Part shown: positions 1 to 4,689 of the stretch, piece by piece | Numbering within the stretch: position 1 is the stretch's first letter | How the letters are laid out: the number at the start of each line of letters is the position of its first letter | Origin: Oscillospiraceae bacterium | GTDB taxonomy: Bacteria > Bacillota > Clostridia > Oscillospirales > Ruminococcaceae | Direction of reading: 5' to 3' | DNA: 6,287 bases | Assembly: GCA_017394565.1 (NCBI GenBank) | Contig: JAFPXW010000049.1 | Location: 1 to 6,287 of the forward strand | The notes under the pieces: generated by a model | What the model was told of the DNA's origin: nothing | Database searches by the model: none | What the model saw: the letters and a program-made list of their open reading frames with translations, nothing else | Program-made: the position numbers and the translations under genes

Positions 1-143
1 CCATAGTAACCGAAATCACTCCGTTCCGGCGGCATTTATCCTGAATTTAAAGTAAATTTACGAATATACAAGCTAAATTTATATGTGAACAATATATGAA
101 GTTAAGCTAAACCATCCAGCATTTGTGTTATCCGGCATCTGGC

Positions 144-170
144 ATGAATCCCCACGTCTGCGCATACACT
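144..170 (+). promoter_or_regulatory. Possible SigE-like promoter for the small membrane protein/M50 pair
   Basis: CATACACT at 163-170 resembles the -10 of mother-cell SigE promoters (CATACAnT), with ATG about 16 bases upstream where SigE prefers ATA. In B. subtilis the spoIVF operon is SigE-dependent, which is why this was considered. The start point it implies (about 177) would fall inside the Shine-Dalgarno, leaving almost no leader, which counts against it. Upstream, 1-140 is AT-rich with a perfect GTAAATTTAC palindrome at 52-61 and two AAGCTAAA copies (70-77, 104-111), but no clear SigA promoter was found there. Confidence 0.2.
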
Positions 171-191
171 GAACCGAAAGGAGGGGACGCT

Positions 192-470
192 ATGGAAGAA
201 GTGATCGTGGACATCCCCACGGCGGAAACCGCGCAGCCTTGGGAACCGCCGGTCGTGGAGGAGCCGAAAGCGCCGGAAGGCTCGGCGGCGGATGTGTTTT
301 TTCTGCAATACGCGGTGTGCATCCTGCTGCTGACGGCGCTGCTGCTTTTGCGGCTTTGCGATGAAAGCGCCTATCGCGGTGTGACGGGCGCATTCCGGAC
401 GCAGAGCGATGCACCGGATCTGCCGTGGGCGGCGGCATTTGTCGAGTTCGTCCGGAACCTGTGGAGGTAA
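192..470 (+). CDS. Small single-pass membrane protein preceding the SpoIVFB-like protease (SpoIVFA position)
   Basis: A 92-residue protein that I do not recognise by sequence. The start is set by the strong Shine-Dalgarno AAAGGAGGGG at 177-186, six bases before ATG 192; the open frame continues upstream without a ribosome binding site. Visible parts: an acidic, proline-rich N-terminus (residues 1-33, many E and P), one hydrophobic segment (about 36-56, ending in a leucine run), and a short tail ending FVEFVRNLWR. It overlaps the M50 protease gene by 10 bases, so the two are probably translationally coupled. In B. subtilis the equivalent slot holds SpoIVFA, a single-pass inhibitor and anchor of SpoIVFB with a larger extracytoplasmic LytM-like domain; no such domain fits here. 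Inference: a reduced partner or regulator of the protease, or a clade-specific protein. That the gene is real is fairly certain; the role is a guess from position. Confidence 0.7.
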   Translation: MEEVIVDIPTAETAQPWEPPVVEEPKAPEGSAADVFFLQYAVCILLLTALLLLRLCDESAYRGVTGAFRTQSDAPDLPWAAAFVEFVRNLWR

Positions 471-1030
471 GGATCGGGCGATGCCGGGTACGGATAGATT
501 TCGGCTTCCCTGCGATGTTTGCGTTGATCTGGCTGGCGGCGCAGCGGGAATTTCTGCTGATGACCTTGGGCGTCTGCCTGCTGCACGAATGTGGCCACGC
601 GCTGGCGATGCACCTGACGGGCGCCGGGCTTCGGGAGATCCGGCTTGGCGCGGCTGGGATGCAGATGCGCACCGATACCGCCATTCTGCCGCGCGGGAAA
701 CTTTTGTGCATCTACCTCAGCGGCCCTGCGGTGAATCTCACATTTGCGGCGATCTTCTGGCATATTTCGCTGGAGCTTGCGATGCTGCACCTGTGCATGG
801 GGCTGTTCAATCTGCTCCCCTACCGGATGCTGGACGGCGGCGCGGTGCTGCGAAGCTTTCCGCGCTGCGAGGGCTTCCGGCGGATCGCCTGCATTTTCCT
901 GACGGTCGGGATGACAGGCTTTGCGATTTCCCACGCGCTGCGAAATCCGGTGCTGTACCTCATGGCCGGCTATCTGCTCCTGTCGGAATTTCTGGAGCCA
1001 GACACCACAAAAAAGCTCCCCATCGCGTGA
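461..1030 (+). CDS. spoIVFB: Site-2 protease, peptidase family M50, SpoIVFB-like
   Basis: A multi-pass intramembrane zinc metalloprotease. Numbered from GTG 461 (189 residues), the zinc/catalytic motif is H42-E43-C44-G45-H46 inside a hydrophobic helix, SGPAVN lies at 87-92, and the second metal-ligand motif NLLPYRMLDGG (117-127) carries Asp125. Several further hydrophobic segments are consistent with about six membrane spans. B. subtilis SpoIVFB is longer, with a C-terminal CBS domain; here the protein stops soon after the last span, as in short clostridial versions. Established role of SpoIVFB: cleaving pro-SigmaK in the outer forespore membrane. Other M50 substrates cannot be excluded. Start choice: GTG 461 gives a 10-base overlap with the upstream gene, but its Shine-Dalgarno is poor, as expected for coupled translation. 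GTG 425 and ATG 515 are in-frame alternatives. The stop codon lies in the loop of the downstream terminator hairpin. Confidence 0.85.
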   Translation: MEVRIGRCRVRIDFGFPAMFALIWLAAQREFLLMTLGVCLLHECGHALAMHLTGAGLREIRLGAAGMQMRTDTAILPRGKLLCIYLSGPAVNLTFAAIFWHISLELAMLHLCMGLFNLLPYRMLDGGAVLRSFPRCEGFRRIACIFLTVGMTGFAISHALRNPVLYLMAGYLLLSEFLEPDTTKKLPIA

Positions 1031-1062
1031 ATCACGCAAACGGGGAGCTTTGCCATTTTTTG
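1012..1062. terminator. Bidirectional intrinsic terminator between the M50 gene and rplA
   Basis: A 10-bp perfect stem pairs 1012-1021 with 1042-1051 (core AGCTCCCC/GGGGAGCT). Its loop holds a smaller GCGTGA/TCACGC palindrome. On the plus strand it is followed by TTTGCCATTTTTT. On the minus strand, U6 follows the GGGGAGC side, making it a good terminator for the ribosomal operon about 36 bases past the rplA stop. The M50 stop codon (1028-1030) sits within the loop, so the terminator overlaps the end of that gene. Confidence 0.85.
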
Positions 1063-1086
1063 GAAAGCGTTTGTTACTTCAAAAAA

Positions 1087-1782
1087 TCAGACACCATACT
1101 TAGCGGTCGCAACCGGAACGCCAGGGCCCATGGTGGAAGTAACGGTGCAGGACTTCAGGTAAGTACCCTTTGCTGCAGCCGGCTTTGCCTTAACGACAGC
1201 CTCGAGCAGAGTAGAGAGGTTCTGGTCGAGCTTCTCTGCGCCGAAGGAAGCCTTGCCGATCGGGCAGTGGATGATATTGGTCTTGTCGAGACGGTACTCG
1301 ATCTTACCAGCCTTTGCCTCGGTAACAGCCTTGGCAACGTCCGGAGTGACCGTACCAGCCTTCGGGTTCGGCATCAGTCCGCGCGGACCGAGTACACGAC
1401 CGAGACGACCAACCTGGCCCATCATGTCAGGGGATGCGATGACAACGTCGAAATCCATCCAGTTCTCCTTGAGCACCTTGTCAACGAGATCCTGACCGCC
1501 AACGAACTCAGCACCAGCAGCCTGAGCAGCCTCGAACTTGTCCTCCTTGCAGAAAACAACTACGCGAACCTTCTTACCAGTGCCGTTCGGCAGTACAACT
1601 GCGCCACGAACCTGCTGGTCAGCGTGACGGGAGTCAACGCCCAGACGGATGTGAACCTCGATGGTCTCATCAAACTTTGCCTTCGCGTTCTTGCAAACCA
1701 GATCCAGAGCCTCAGCGGACTCATAGAGCTTGGCAGCATCAATTGCCTTACGGCTATCAACATACTTCTTGCCGTGTTTCAT
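1087..1782 (-). CDS. rplA: 50S ribosomal protein L1
   Basis: A complete 231-residue L1, the usual length. It binds the L1 stalk of 23S rRNA, helps release E-site tRNA, and in many bacteria represses its own operon by binding the mRNA. Recognisable blocks are KKYVDSRKAIDAAKLY near the N-terminus, GRVLGPRGLMPNPK (about 128-141), IEYRLDKTNIIHCPIGK (161-177, family signature) and TMGPGV (218-223), which lies in the RNA-contacting part of the protein. The start ATG follows a strong AGGAGG with seven bases between. It is the last gene of rpmG-secE-nusG-rplK-rplA. Usually rplJ-rplL follow, but here a terminator and a convergent gene do. The 108-base leader before it carries an L1-stalk-like element, suggesting direct feedback on its own cistron. 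Confidence 0.98.
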   Translation of the reverse strand: MKHGKKYVDSRKAIDAAKLYESAEALDLVCKNAKAKFDETIEVHIRLGVDSRHADQQVRGAVVLPNGTGKKVRVVVFCKEDKFEAAQAAGAEFVGGQDLVDKVLKENWMDFDVVIASPDMMGQVGRLGRVLGPRGLMPNPKAGTVTPDVAKAVTEAKAGKIEYRLDKTNIIHCPIGKASFGAEKLDQNLSTLLEAVVKAKPAAAKGTYLKSCTVTSTMGPGVPVATAKYGV

Positions 1783-1801
1783 AATAAATCCTCCTAAATT
1801 T

Positions 1802-1861
1802 GTGGTGACACCGACACGCTAAACATCGCTGTGCCGGTTAGCGGAAAGATTTTCCTCCCAC
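1802..1861 (-). promoter_or_regulatory. rplA leader element resembling the 23S rRNA L1-binding stalk
   Basis: In the mRNA sense, GUGGGAGG (1861 down to 1854) opens the element and ACCAC (1806-1802) closes it, with GUGG able to pair with CCAC. Inside are a GGAAA-AUC-UUUCC hairpin (1843-1855) and an 8-bp stem, ACCGGCAC with GUGUCGGU (1831-1838 with 1810-1817). ACCACAAAUUU then runs straight into the Shine-Dalgarno AGGAGG of rplA. In E. coli 23S rRNA the L1 stalk is likewise bounded by GUGGGAGG on the 5' strand and ACCACC on the 3' strand. L1 autoregulation by such mimicry is established for the E. coli L11 operon; applying it here is inference. Bound L1 would be placed to block ribosome access to rplA. 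Confidence 0.6.
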
Positions 1862-1890
1862 TTTTCTTCAGAGCAGTGATCTGCCGGTGA

Positions 1891-2316
1891 TCAGTCCTCT
1901 ACAGTGACGCCCATGGAACGAGCAGTACCAGCGATCATGCTGATAGCAGACTCGATGGAGCTTGCATTGAGGTCGCGCATCTTGGTCTCAGCGATCTGCT
2001 GGAGCTGAGCCTTGGTGATCTTAGCGACCTTGGTCTTGTTCGGAACACCGGAACCGCTCTCGATGCCGCAAGCCTTCTTGATGAGGACTGCTGCCGGAGG
2101 AGTCTTGGTGATGAAGGTAAAGGAACGGTCAGCGTAAACCGTGATAACGACCGGGATGATCAGACCGATATCGTTCTTGGTTCTCTCGTTGAAGTCCTTT
2201 GTGAATGCCATGATATTAACGCCGTGCTGACCGAGTGCCGGGCCAACAGGCGGTGCAGGTGTTGCCTTACCTGCGGGGATCTGCAGCTTAATATAGCCAA
2301 CTACTTTCTGTGCCAT
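1891..2316 (-). CDS. rplK: 50S ribosomal protein L11
   Basis: A complete 141-residue L11, the usual length. It binds the GTPase-associated centre of 23S rRNA and acts with L10/L12 in factor-dependent GTP hydrolysis; in many bacteria it is also needed for the stringent response and is part of the thiostrepton site. The N-terminal domain shows KLQIPAGKATPAPPVGPALGQHG (about residues 9-31) with its conserved prolines; the C-terminal RNA-binding domain shows GSGVPNKTKVAKIT (about 86-99) and ends ARSMGVTVED. An in-frame ATG 14 codons upstream was rejected because GGAGGT sits eight bases before ATG 2316 and MAQKVVGYIKLQ is the standard L11 N-terminus. It is followed by rplA after 108 bases. A 104-base structured leader separates it from nusG. 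Confidence 0.98.
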   Translation of the reverse strand: MAQKVVGYIKLQIPAGKATPAPPVGPALGQHGVNIMAFTKDFNERTKNDIGLIIPVVITVYADRSFTFITKTPPAAVLIKKACGIESGSGVPNKTKVAKITKAQLQQIAETKMRDLNASSIESAISMIAGTARSMGVTVED

Positions 2317-2336
2317 AATATTGCACCTCCATGTTT

Positions 2337-2377
2337 GTGGTAAAGGCGGGCAGTGCATGATGCGAATGCCCTCCCAC
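2337..2377 (-). promoter_or_regulatory. rplK leader element resembling the 23S rRNA L1-binding stalk
   Basis: In the mRNA sense the element is GUGGGAGGGC (from 2377) ... CUUUACCAC (to 2337), followed by AAACAUGGAGGU, so it abuts the rplK Shine-Dalgarno. GUGG pairs with CCAC (2374-2377 with 2337-2340). After a two-base GA bulge, GGGCA pairs with UGCCC (2367-2371 with 2348-2352), leaving an asymmetric internal loop whose 3' side is GCCUUUA. The L1 stalk of E. coli 23S rRNA has the same plan: GUGG, GA, a GGC-starting helix, an A/U-rich 3' connector, then ACCACC. Known biology: L1 represses the L11-L1 mRNA by binding near the rplK start. The assignment here is inference from sequence and position. 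Confidence 0.65.
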
Positions 2378-2380
2378 GGT

Positions 2381-2400
2381 GAAGACGCGGTTGCATCTTC
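2381..2400 (-). other. Stable hairpin in the nusG-rplK intergenic mRNA
   Basis: GAAGAUGC-AACC-GCGUCUUC forms an 8-bp stem (one G-U pair) with a four-base loop. It lies 20 bases after the nusG stop and directly before the L1-stalk-like element. No U-run follows, so it is unlikely to terminate transcription. It may be part of the leader fold or protect or process the 3' end of the upstream message. Confidence 0.5.
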
Positions 2401-2420
2401 AGGGTGATTATCTTCCTAAC

Positions 2421-2954
2421 TTAGTCATCAAGCTTGACAGCCTGATGGAGTGCGATGGTGGTCGGCGTATCTCTGCCGAACATATTCACCAGCACTTCGA
2501 CCTGTCCGCCCTCGAGGTCGATGCTGCGGACGATGCCAGTGAAGCCATCGAGATTGGTTCCCGTCACGCGGATGCGGTCGCCGACTGCGTAATCGACCTC
2601 GATCACGCTCTCTGCCTTGGACTCAACGCCCATTGCTGCGACCTCTCTGTCGGAGAGGGGAGTCGGAACGGATCCGGGGCCTACAAAGCCGGTCACGCCC
2701 CTGGTGTTGCGAACGACTGCCCAGGAATCGTCGGTATAGATCATCTTGACCAGCACATAGCCGGGGAAGATCTTGCGCTCGACTTCCTTCTGCTTGCCGT
2801 CGATAATTTCGGTCACACGCTCGGTCGGAACGGAGATCTCCTGAATGAGGTCGTGCAGCTTACGATTTTCCACTACTTTTTCAATATTCTGGACTACTTT
2901 GTTTTCATAGCCGGAATAGGTGTGAATGACATACCATTTTGCCGCCTGCGACAT
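2421..2954 (-). CDS. nusG: Transcription termination/antitermination protein NusG
   Basis: A complete 177-residue NusG, which binds the RNA polymerase clamp and modulates pausing, Rho action and transcription-translation coupling. The N-terminal NGN domain (about 5-108) begins with KWYVIHTYSGYENKV and includes ERKIFPGYVLVKM (59-71) and the RNTRGVTGFVG block (82-92). The C-terminal KOW domain (about 122-177) shows VGDRIRVTGTNLDGFTGIV and NMFGRDTPTTIAL, with no inserted domain. ATG 2954 follows AAAGGGG with eight bases between. The gap to secE is 45 bases. A CAAAU-UCGG-AUUUG mini-hairpin (2971-2984) lies just upstream of the ribosome binding site. An ACCACAAA motif like those before rplK and rplA is also present, but without a matching GUGGGAGG. 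Confidence 0.98.
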   Translation of the reverse strand: MSQAAKWYVIHTYSGYENKVVQNIEKVVENRKLHDLIQEISVPTERVTEIIDGKQKEVERKIFPGYVLVKMIYTDDSWAVVRNTRGVTGFVGPGSVPTPLSDREVAAMGVESKAESVIEVDYAVGDRIRVTGTNLDGFTGIVRSIDLEGGQVEVLVNMFGRDTPTTIALHQAVKLDD

Positions 2955-2999
2955 AGTTCTGCCCCTTTCTCAAATCCGAATTTGTGGTGTGTACCAGTT

Positions 3000-3305
3000 T
3001 TAGCCCTGACTCAGTCCGATGAGGAACTGTGCGAGCTTGAGCAGGCCCGAATCCAGCAGTCCGATCACAACGCTGCCAATGACGATGACCGTCAGGACGA
3101 CGCCTGTATTGGTGACTACCGTCTGCTTGGTCGGCCAGGTCACGTTCTTGAACTCGACCTTCAGATCGCGGAACCACTTGCCAATGCGCTGAAAGACATT
3201 GGGCTTCTTGGGTTCTTCCTTGGATTTCTTAGCCTTTTTCGTGCTTTTTTTAGTTTCTGCAAGAGCCTCAGCGTTGTCCGAAGTCTTCTTCTTATCCTTC
3301 GCCAT
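3000..3305 (-). CDS. secE: Protein translocase subunit SecE
   Basis: A 101-residue single-span SecE, the clamp subunit of the SecYEG channel. The N-terminal 35 or so residues are a lysine-rich, low-complexity cytoplasmic extension. The conserved amphipathic helix follows (FQRIGKWFRDLKVEFKNVTWPTK, 38-60, with the typical WPTK), then one membrane span (about 64-86), and a short tail ending LIGLSQG. Most Firmicute SecE proteins are nearer 60-75 residues; the extra length is all in the basic N-terminus. GGAGG seven bases before ATG 3305 supports the start, 16 bases after the rpmG stop. The usual clostridial order rpmG-secE-nusG is kept, with no tRNA gene in between. Confidence 0.95.
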   Translation of the reverse strand: MAKDKKKTSDNAEALAETKKSTKKAKKSKEEPKKPNVFQRIGKWFRDLKVEFKNVTWPTKQTVVTNTGVVLTVIVIGSVVIGLLDSGLLKLAQFLIGLSQG

Positions 3306-3321
3306 TACGTCAAGCCTCCGA

Positions 3322-3471
3322 TCACTTGGTTTCCTTGTGCAAAGTGTGCTTTCTGCAGAACTTGCAGTGCTTCTTCATTTCGATTCTGTCGGGATCGTTC
3401 TTCTTGTTCTTCTTGGTAACATAGTTACGCTGCTTGCATTCCGTGCAAGCCAGAGTCACTTTCACTCTCAT
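3322..3471 (-). CDS. rpmG: 50S ribosomal protein L33 (zinc-binding type)
   Basis: A 49-residue L33 starting MRVKVTLACTECKQRNYVTK and ending CKFCRKHTLHKETK. Two CxxC pairs, C9/C12 and C36/C39, make this the zinc-ribbon (C+) form; many Firmicutes carry extra C- paralogues that replace it when zinc is scarce. The start ATG has AGGAGGT seven bases upstream. It is the first annotated gene of the operon, about 120 bases downstream of the strong promoter at 3600-3628, and only 16 bases before secE. Its ATG overlaps the stop codon of a possible 18-codon leader frame (ATGA). Confidence 0.95.
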   Translation of the reverse strand: MRVKVTLACTECKQRNYVTKKNKKNDPDRIEMKKHCKFCRKHTLHKETK

Positions 3472-3524
3472 ATCGGCACCTCCTGATTCATTGACTTCAT
3501 CCGCGCATCATGTGGCGGACGCAT
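3468..3524 (-). CDS. Possible 18-codon leader peptide overlapping the rpmG start
   Basis: ATG 3524 opens an 18-codon frame (MRPPHDARMKSMNQEVPI) whose TGA overlaps the rpmG ATG as ATGA, the classical layout for coupled translation. GGGAGG lies upstream, but at 11 bases it is rather far from the ATG. The rpmG gene has its own good AGGAGGT, so coupling is not required. A frame this short can arise by chance, so this is a weak call. The peptide has no recognisable attenuator-type codon run. Confidence 0.25.
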   Translation of the reverse strand: MRPPHDARMKSMNQEVPI

Positions 3525-3568
3525 AGAGTTGTTTGCCTCCCTCAGCAGCGGGCGGGTTAAGAAAGCAC

Positions 3569-3596
3569 AAAAAAATTACCCCCGCAAAGAGGTAAC
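3569..3596 (-). other. Hairpin plus U-tract at the very 5' end of the ribosomal operon transcript
   Basis: Minus-strand sequence GTTACCTC-TTTGCG-GGGGTAA followed by seven T residues forms a 7-bp stem (one wobble pair). It looks like an intrinsic terminator, yet it begins almost at the predicted transcription start (about 3593). A terminator this close to the start would be unusual. A 5'-protective stem or an early attenuation/pausing site is more likely. No promoter was seen upstream that would need terminating here. Confidence 0.4.
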
Positions 3597-3599
3597 TAT

Positions 3600-3628
3600 A
3601 TTTTAGCATATTCCGCGGCTTTTGTCAA
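3600..3628 (-). promoter_or_regulatory. Strong SigA-type promoter for rpmG-secE-nusG-rplK-rplA
   Basis: On the minus strand, TTGACA (3628-3623), a 17-base spacer ending TGC, and TAAAAT (3605-3600) give a consensus -35, optimal spacing, a near-consensus -10 and an extended -10 TG. The predicted start is near 3593, giving a leader of about 120 bases before rpmG. No other comparably strong promoter was found in the operon gaps. Confidence 0.88.
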
Positions 3629-3706
3629 GGGGTTCCGGAGAATTTGGCAGAAAAAATTTCGTGGATTCCGGCGCGTTTGTGGACAGATATGACAAAAGGG
3701 AGAGGA

Positions 3707-3768
3707 GAAAATGCCCTGCCGGCGTTCGGCAGAACATTTCCTCTGTGAAAAGCCTTCGCTTGAAGCCT
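3707..3768 (-). terminator. Tandem hairpins downstream of the XRE gene, probable terminator region
   Basis: Two stems follow the regulator's stop on the minus strand. The first is AGGCTTC-AAGC-GAAGGCT (3751-3768, one mismatch) followed by TTT. The second is a 15-bp stem pairing 3727-3741 with 3707-3721 around an AACGC loop. The second stem is continuous only as minus-strand RNA, where three positions are G-U pairs; on the plus strand they are mismatches, which points to function in the XRE transcript. Neither has a long U-run, so efficiency is uncertain. They separate the regulator from the ribosomal operon promoter. Confidence 0.5.
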
Positions 3769-3793
3769 ACTTTAATATAAATAATGGATCTGC

Positions 3794-4351
3794 TCAGCCC
3801 GTCTGGGGATTGGCGAGGTTCGAGTAGTAGCTGCTCAGGTACTGCGCCAGCTTGGCGATGAGCTGGTTCGCCTTGGCGATGCGGTCAGCGTTGGCGTAGA
3901 TGCCGACCGCGGCTTCCTGTGCGGCGCTCCTGGCGTGCATGACAGCAAGCTGGAGCGATTCGGTCTCCTCGTTTTCCGCCAGCTTATGGGCAATTCTGAG
4001 ATGTGCGATGCTCCGGATCGCGTGCATTTCGTCCGCGGTATCGCCGGCAGCCTCGCACGATTGCAGGATGTCATCGAACTTCTCCTCGCGCAGGAGCCGT
4101 TTTGCGCGGAGCAATTCGGCATAGCTCTCCGGTGCGGCAGTCGTTTCGCCCGTTTCGGACAGCAGTTTGTCCATCGGGATCTCCAGAACGCCGGCGAGAT
4201 ATTCGAGCGTTTTCATGGACGGCGTGGCGCTGCCGCTTTCGATCTGGCTGAGCATATTGCGCGTGATAAAGTTACCGACCACATCGCTCTGCGTCATTTT
4301 CTTGGCAAGACGAGCTGCTTTCAGGCGTCTGCCCAGCTCTGCGTTATCCAT
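3794..4351 (-). CDS. XRE-family helix-turn-helix regulator with helical C-terminal region
   Basis: A 185-residue DNA-binding protein. Residues 5-65 form a Cro/CI-type domain: LGRRLKAARLAKKMTQSDVV, then ITRNMLSQIESGSATPSMKTLEYLAGVLEIP, a typical recognition region. Residues 75-185 are predicted all-helical, with alternating charged and Ala/Leu stretches (AKRLLREEKFDDILQSCE; ANADRIAKANQLIAKLAQYLSSYY), like the TPR-type sensor halves of XRE regulators, though too short and degenerate to count repeats. The start at 4351 is chosen over upstream in-frame starts because AAAGGAGA lies nine bases before it and the fold begins at once; the promoter lies between it and the longer alternative. It is divergent from nfeD-flotillin and may control that operon and itself; this is inference from position only. 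Ligand and targets are unknown. Confidence 0.88.
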   Translation of the reverse strand: MDNAELGRRLKAARLAKKMTQSDVVGNFITRNMLSQIESGSATPSMKTLEYLAGVLEIPMDKLLSETGETTAAPESYAELLRAKRLLREEKFDDILQSCEAAGDTADEMHAIRSIAHLRIAHKLAENEETESLQLAVMHARSAAQEAAVGIYANADRIAKANQLIAKLAQYLSSYYSNLANPQTG

Positions 4352-4390
4352 CCGATCATCTCCTTTTGGGGTATGCGTGTAAATCCCGTT

Positions 4391-4435
4391 TACTATGTTA
4401 ATTACTATCATAGCACAAACCCTCACAAAAATCAA
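4391..4435 (-). promoter_or_regulatory. Promoter of the XRE gene with overlapping repeats (possible autoregulatory operator)
   Basis: On the minus strand, TTGATT (4435-4430), 17 bases ending TGC, then TATGAT (4412-4407) form a good extended SigA-type promoter. Overlapping and following the -10 are an inverted repeat, CTATG...CATAG (4393-4397 with 4409-4413), and a 12-base-period direct repeat of TACTAT (4391-4396, 4403-4408). Sites like these are where an XRE repressor would be expected to bind its own promoter, but no binding evidence exists here. Confidence 0.65.
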
Positions 4436-4540
4436 GCCCTTTTTGCAAATATTCTGTTTCAAAAGAAAATTTCATTTACTTTTCACGAAACGAAGGCTCG
4501 AAATTGTCAATTCTGTTGAATCTTACAAATTTGATAACTC

Positions 4541-4577
4541 GCAGTTGTTAAAACTGCATCGAAAAATTTATCGAAAA
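4541..4577. promoter_or_regulatory. Inverted and tandem repeats upstream of the nfeD promoter (candidate operator)
   Basis: GCAGTT-GTTAA-AACTGC (4541-4557) is a perfect 6-bp inverted repeat. It is followed by two ATCGAAAA copies 12 bases apart (4558-4565, 4570-4577), ending just five bases before the -35. They sit in the divergent XRE/nfeD intergenic region, which spans 338 bases and is AT-rich. No gene was seen in the remainder of that region (4436-4540). Function as a regulator site is inferred only from position. Confidence 0.35.
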
Positions 4578-4581
4578 GCTA

Positions 4582-4610
4582 TTGACAAACATCTCCAAAT
4601 GCTGTATAAT
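4582..4610 (+). promoter_or_regulatory. Perfect-consensus SigA promoter for nfeD-flotillin
   Basis: TTGACA (4582-4587), a 17-base spacer, and TATAAT (4605-4610) match the vegetative consensus exactly. The predicted start is near 4617, giving a leader of about 70 bases. A promoter this strong for a membrane-microdomain operon suggests high constitutive expression or a repressor that holds it in check. Confidence 0.88.
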
Positions 4611-4635
4611 GATTTCAGTAAATAAAATTTACGCA

Positions 4636-4656
4636 GCAGATCACAGATCTGTCTGC
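4636..4656 (+). other. Palindrome in the nfeD leader
   Basis: GCAGA (4636-4640) and TCTGC (4652-4656) flank a perfect 10-base palindrome ACAGATCTGT (4643-4652). It starts about 20 bases after the predicted transcription start, where it could be a repressor roadblock site on DNA or a 5' stem in RNA. There is no direct evidence for either. Confidence 0.3.
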
Positions 4657-4689
4657 ATACCTTCATAAAGAAAGGCAGGGTGATCTTCT

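Noticed and set aside
1..191. Possible end of an upstream gene or start of a minus-strand gene at the left edge
   Set aside because: Stops occur in all plus frames early and no ribosome binding site or family sequence is visible; only AT-rich intergenic sequence can be supported.
1004..1011. ACCACAAA on the plus strand near the M50 stop, matching the motif before rplK, rplA and nusG
   Set aside because: Opposite orientation, inside coding sequence, no downstream start codon or GUGGGAGG partner; best taken as chance.
409..1797. Long plus-strand open frame (462 codons) running through the M50 gene and rplA
   Set aside because: It is antisense to rplA over most of its length, is out of frame with the protease, and its translation shows no recognisable domain; the open frame is a by-product of r-protein codon bias.
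2379..3419. Plus-strand open frame of 346 codons opposite nusG, secE and rpmG
   Set aside because: Three clear housekeeping genes occupy the minus strand with good ribosome binding sites; the plus-strand translation is unrecognisable.
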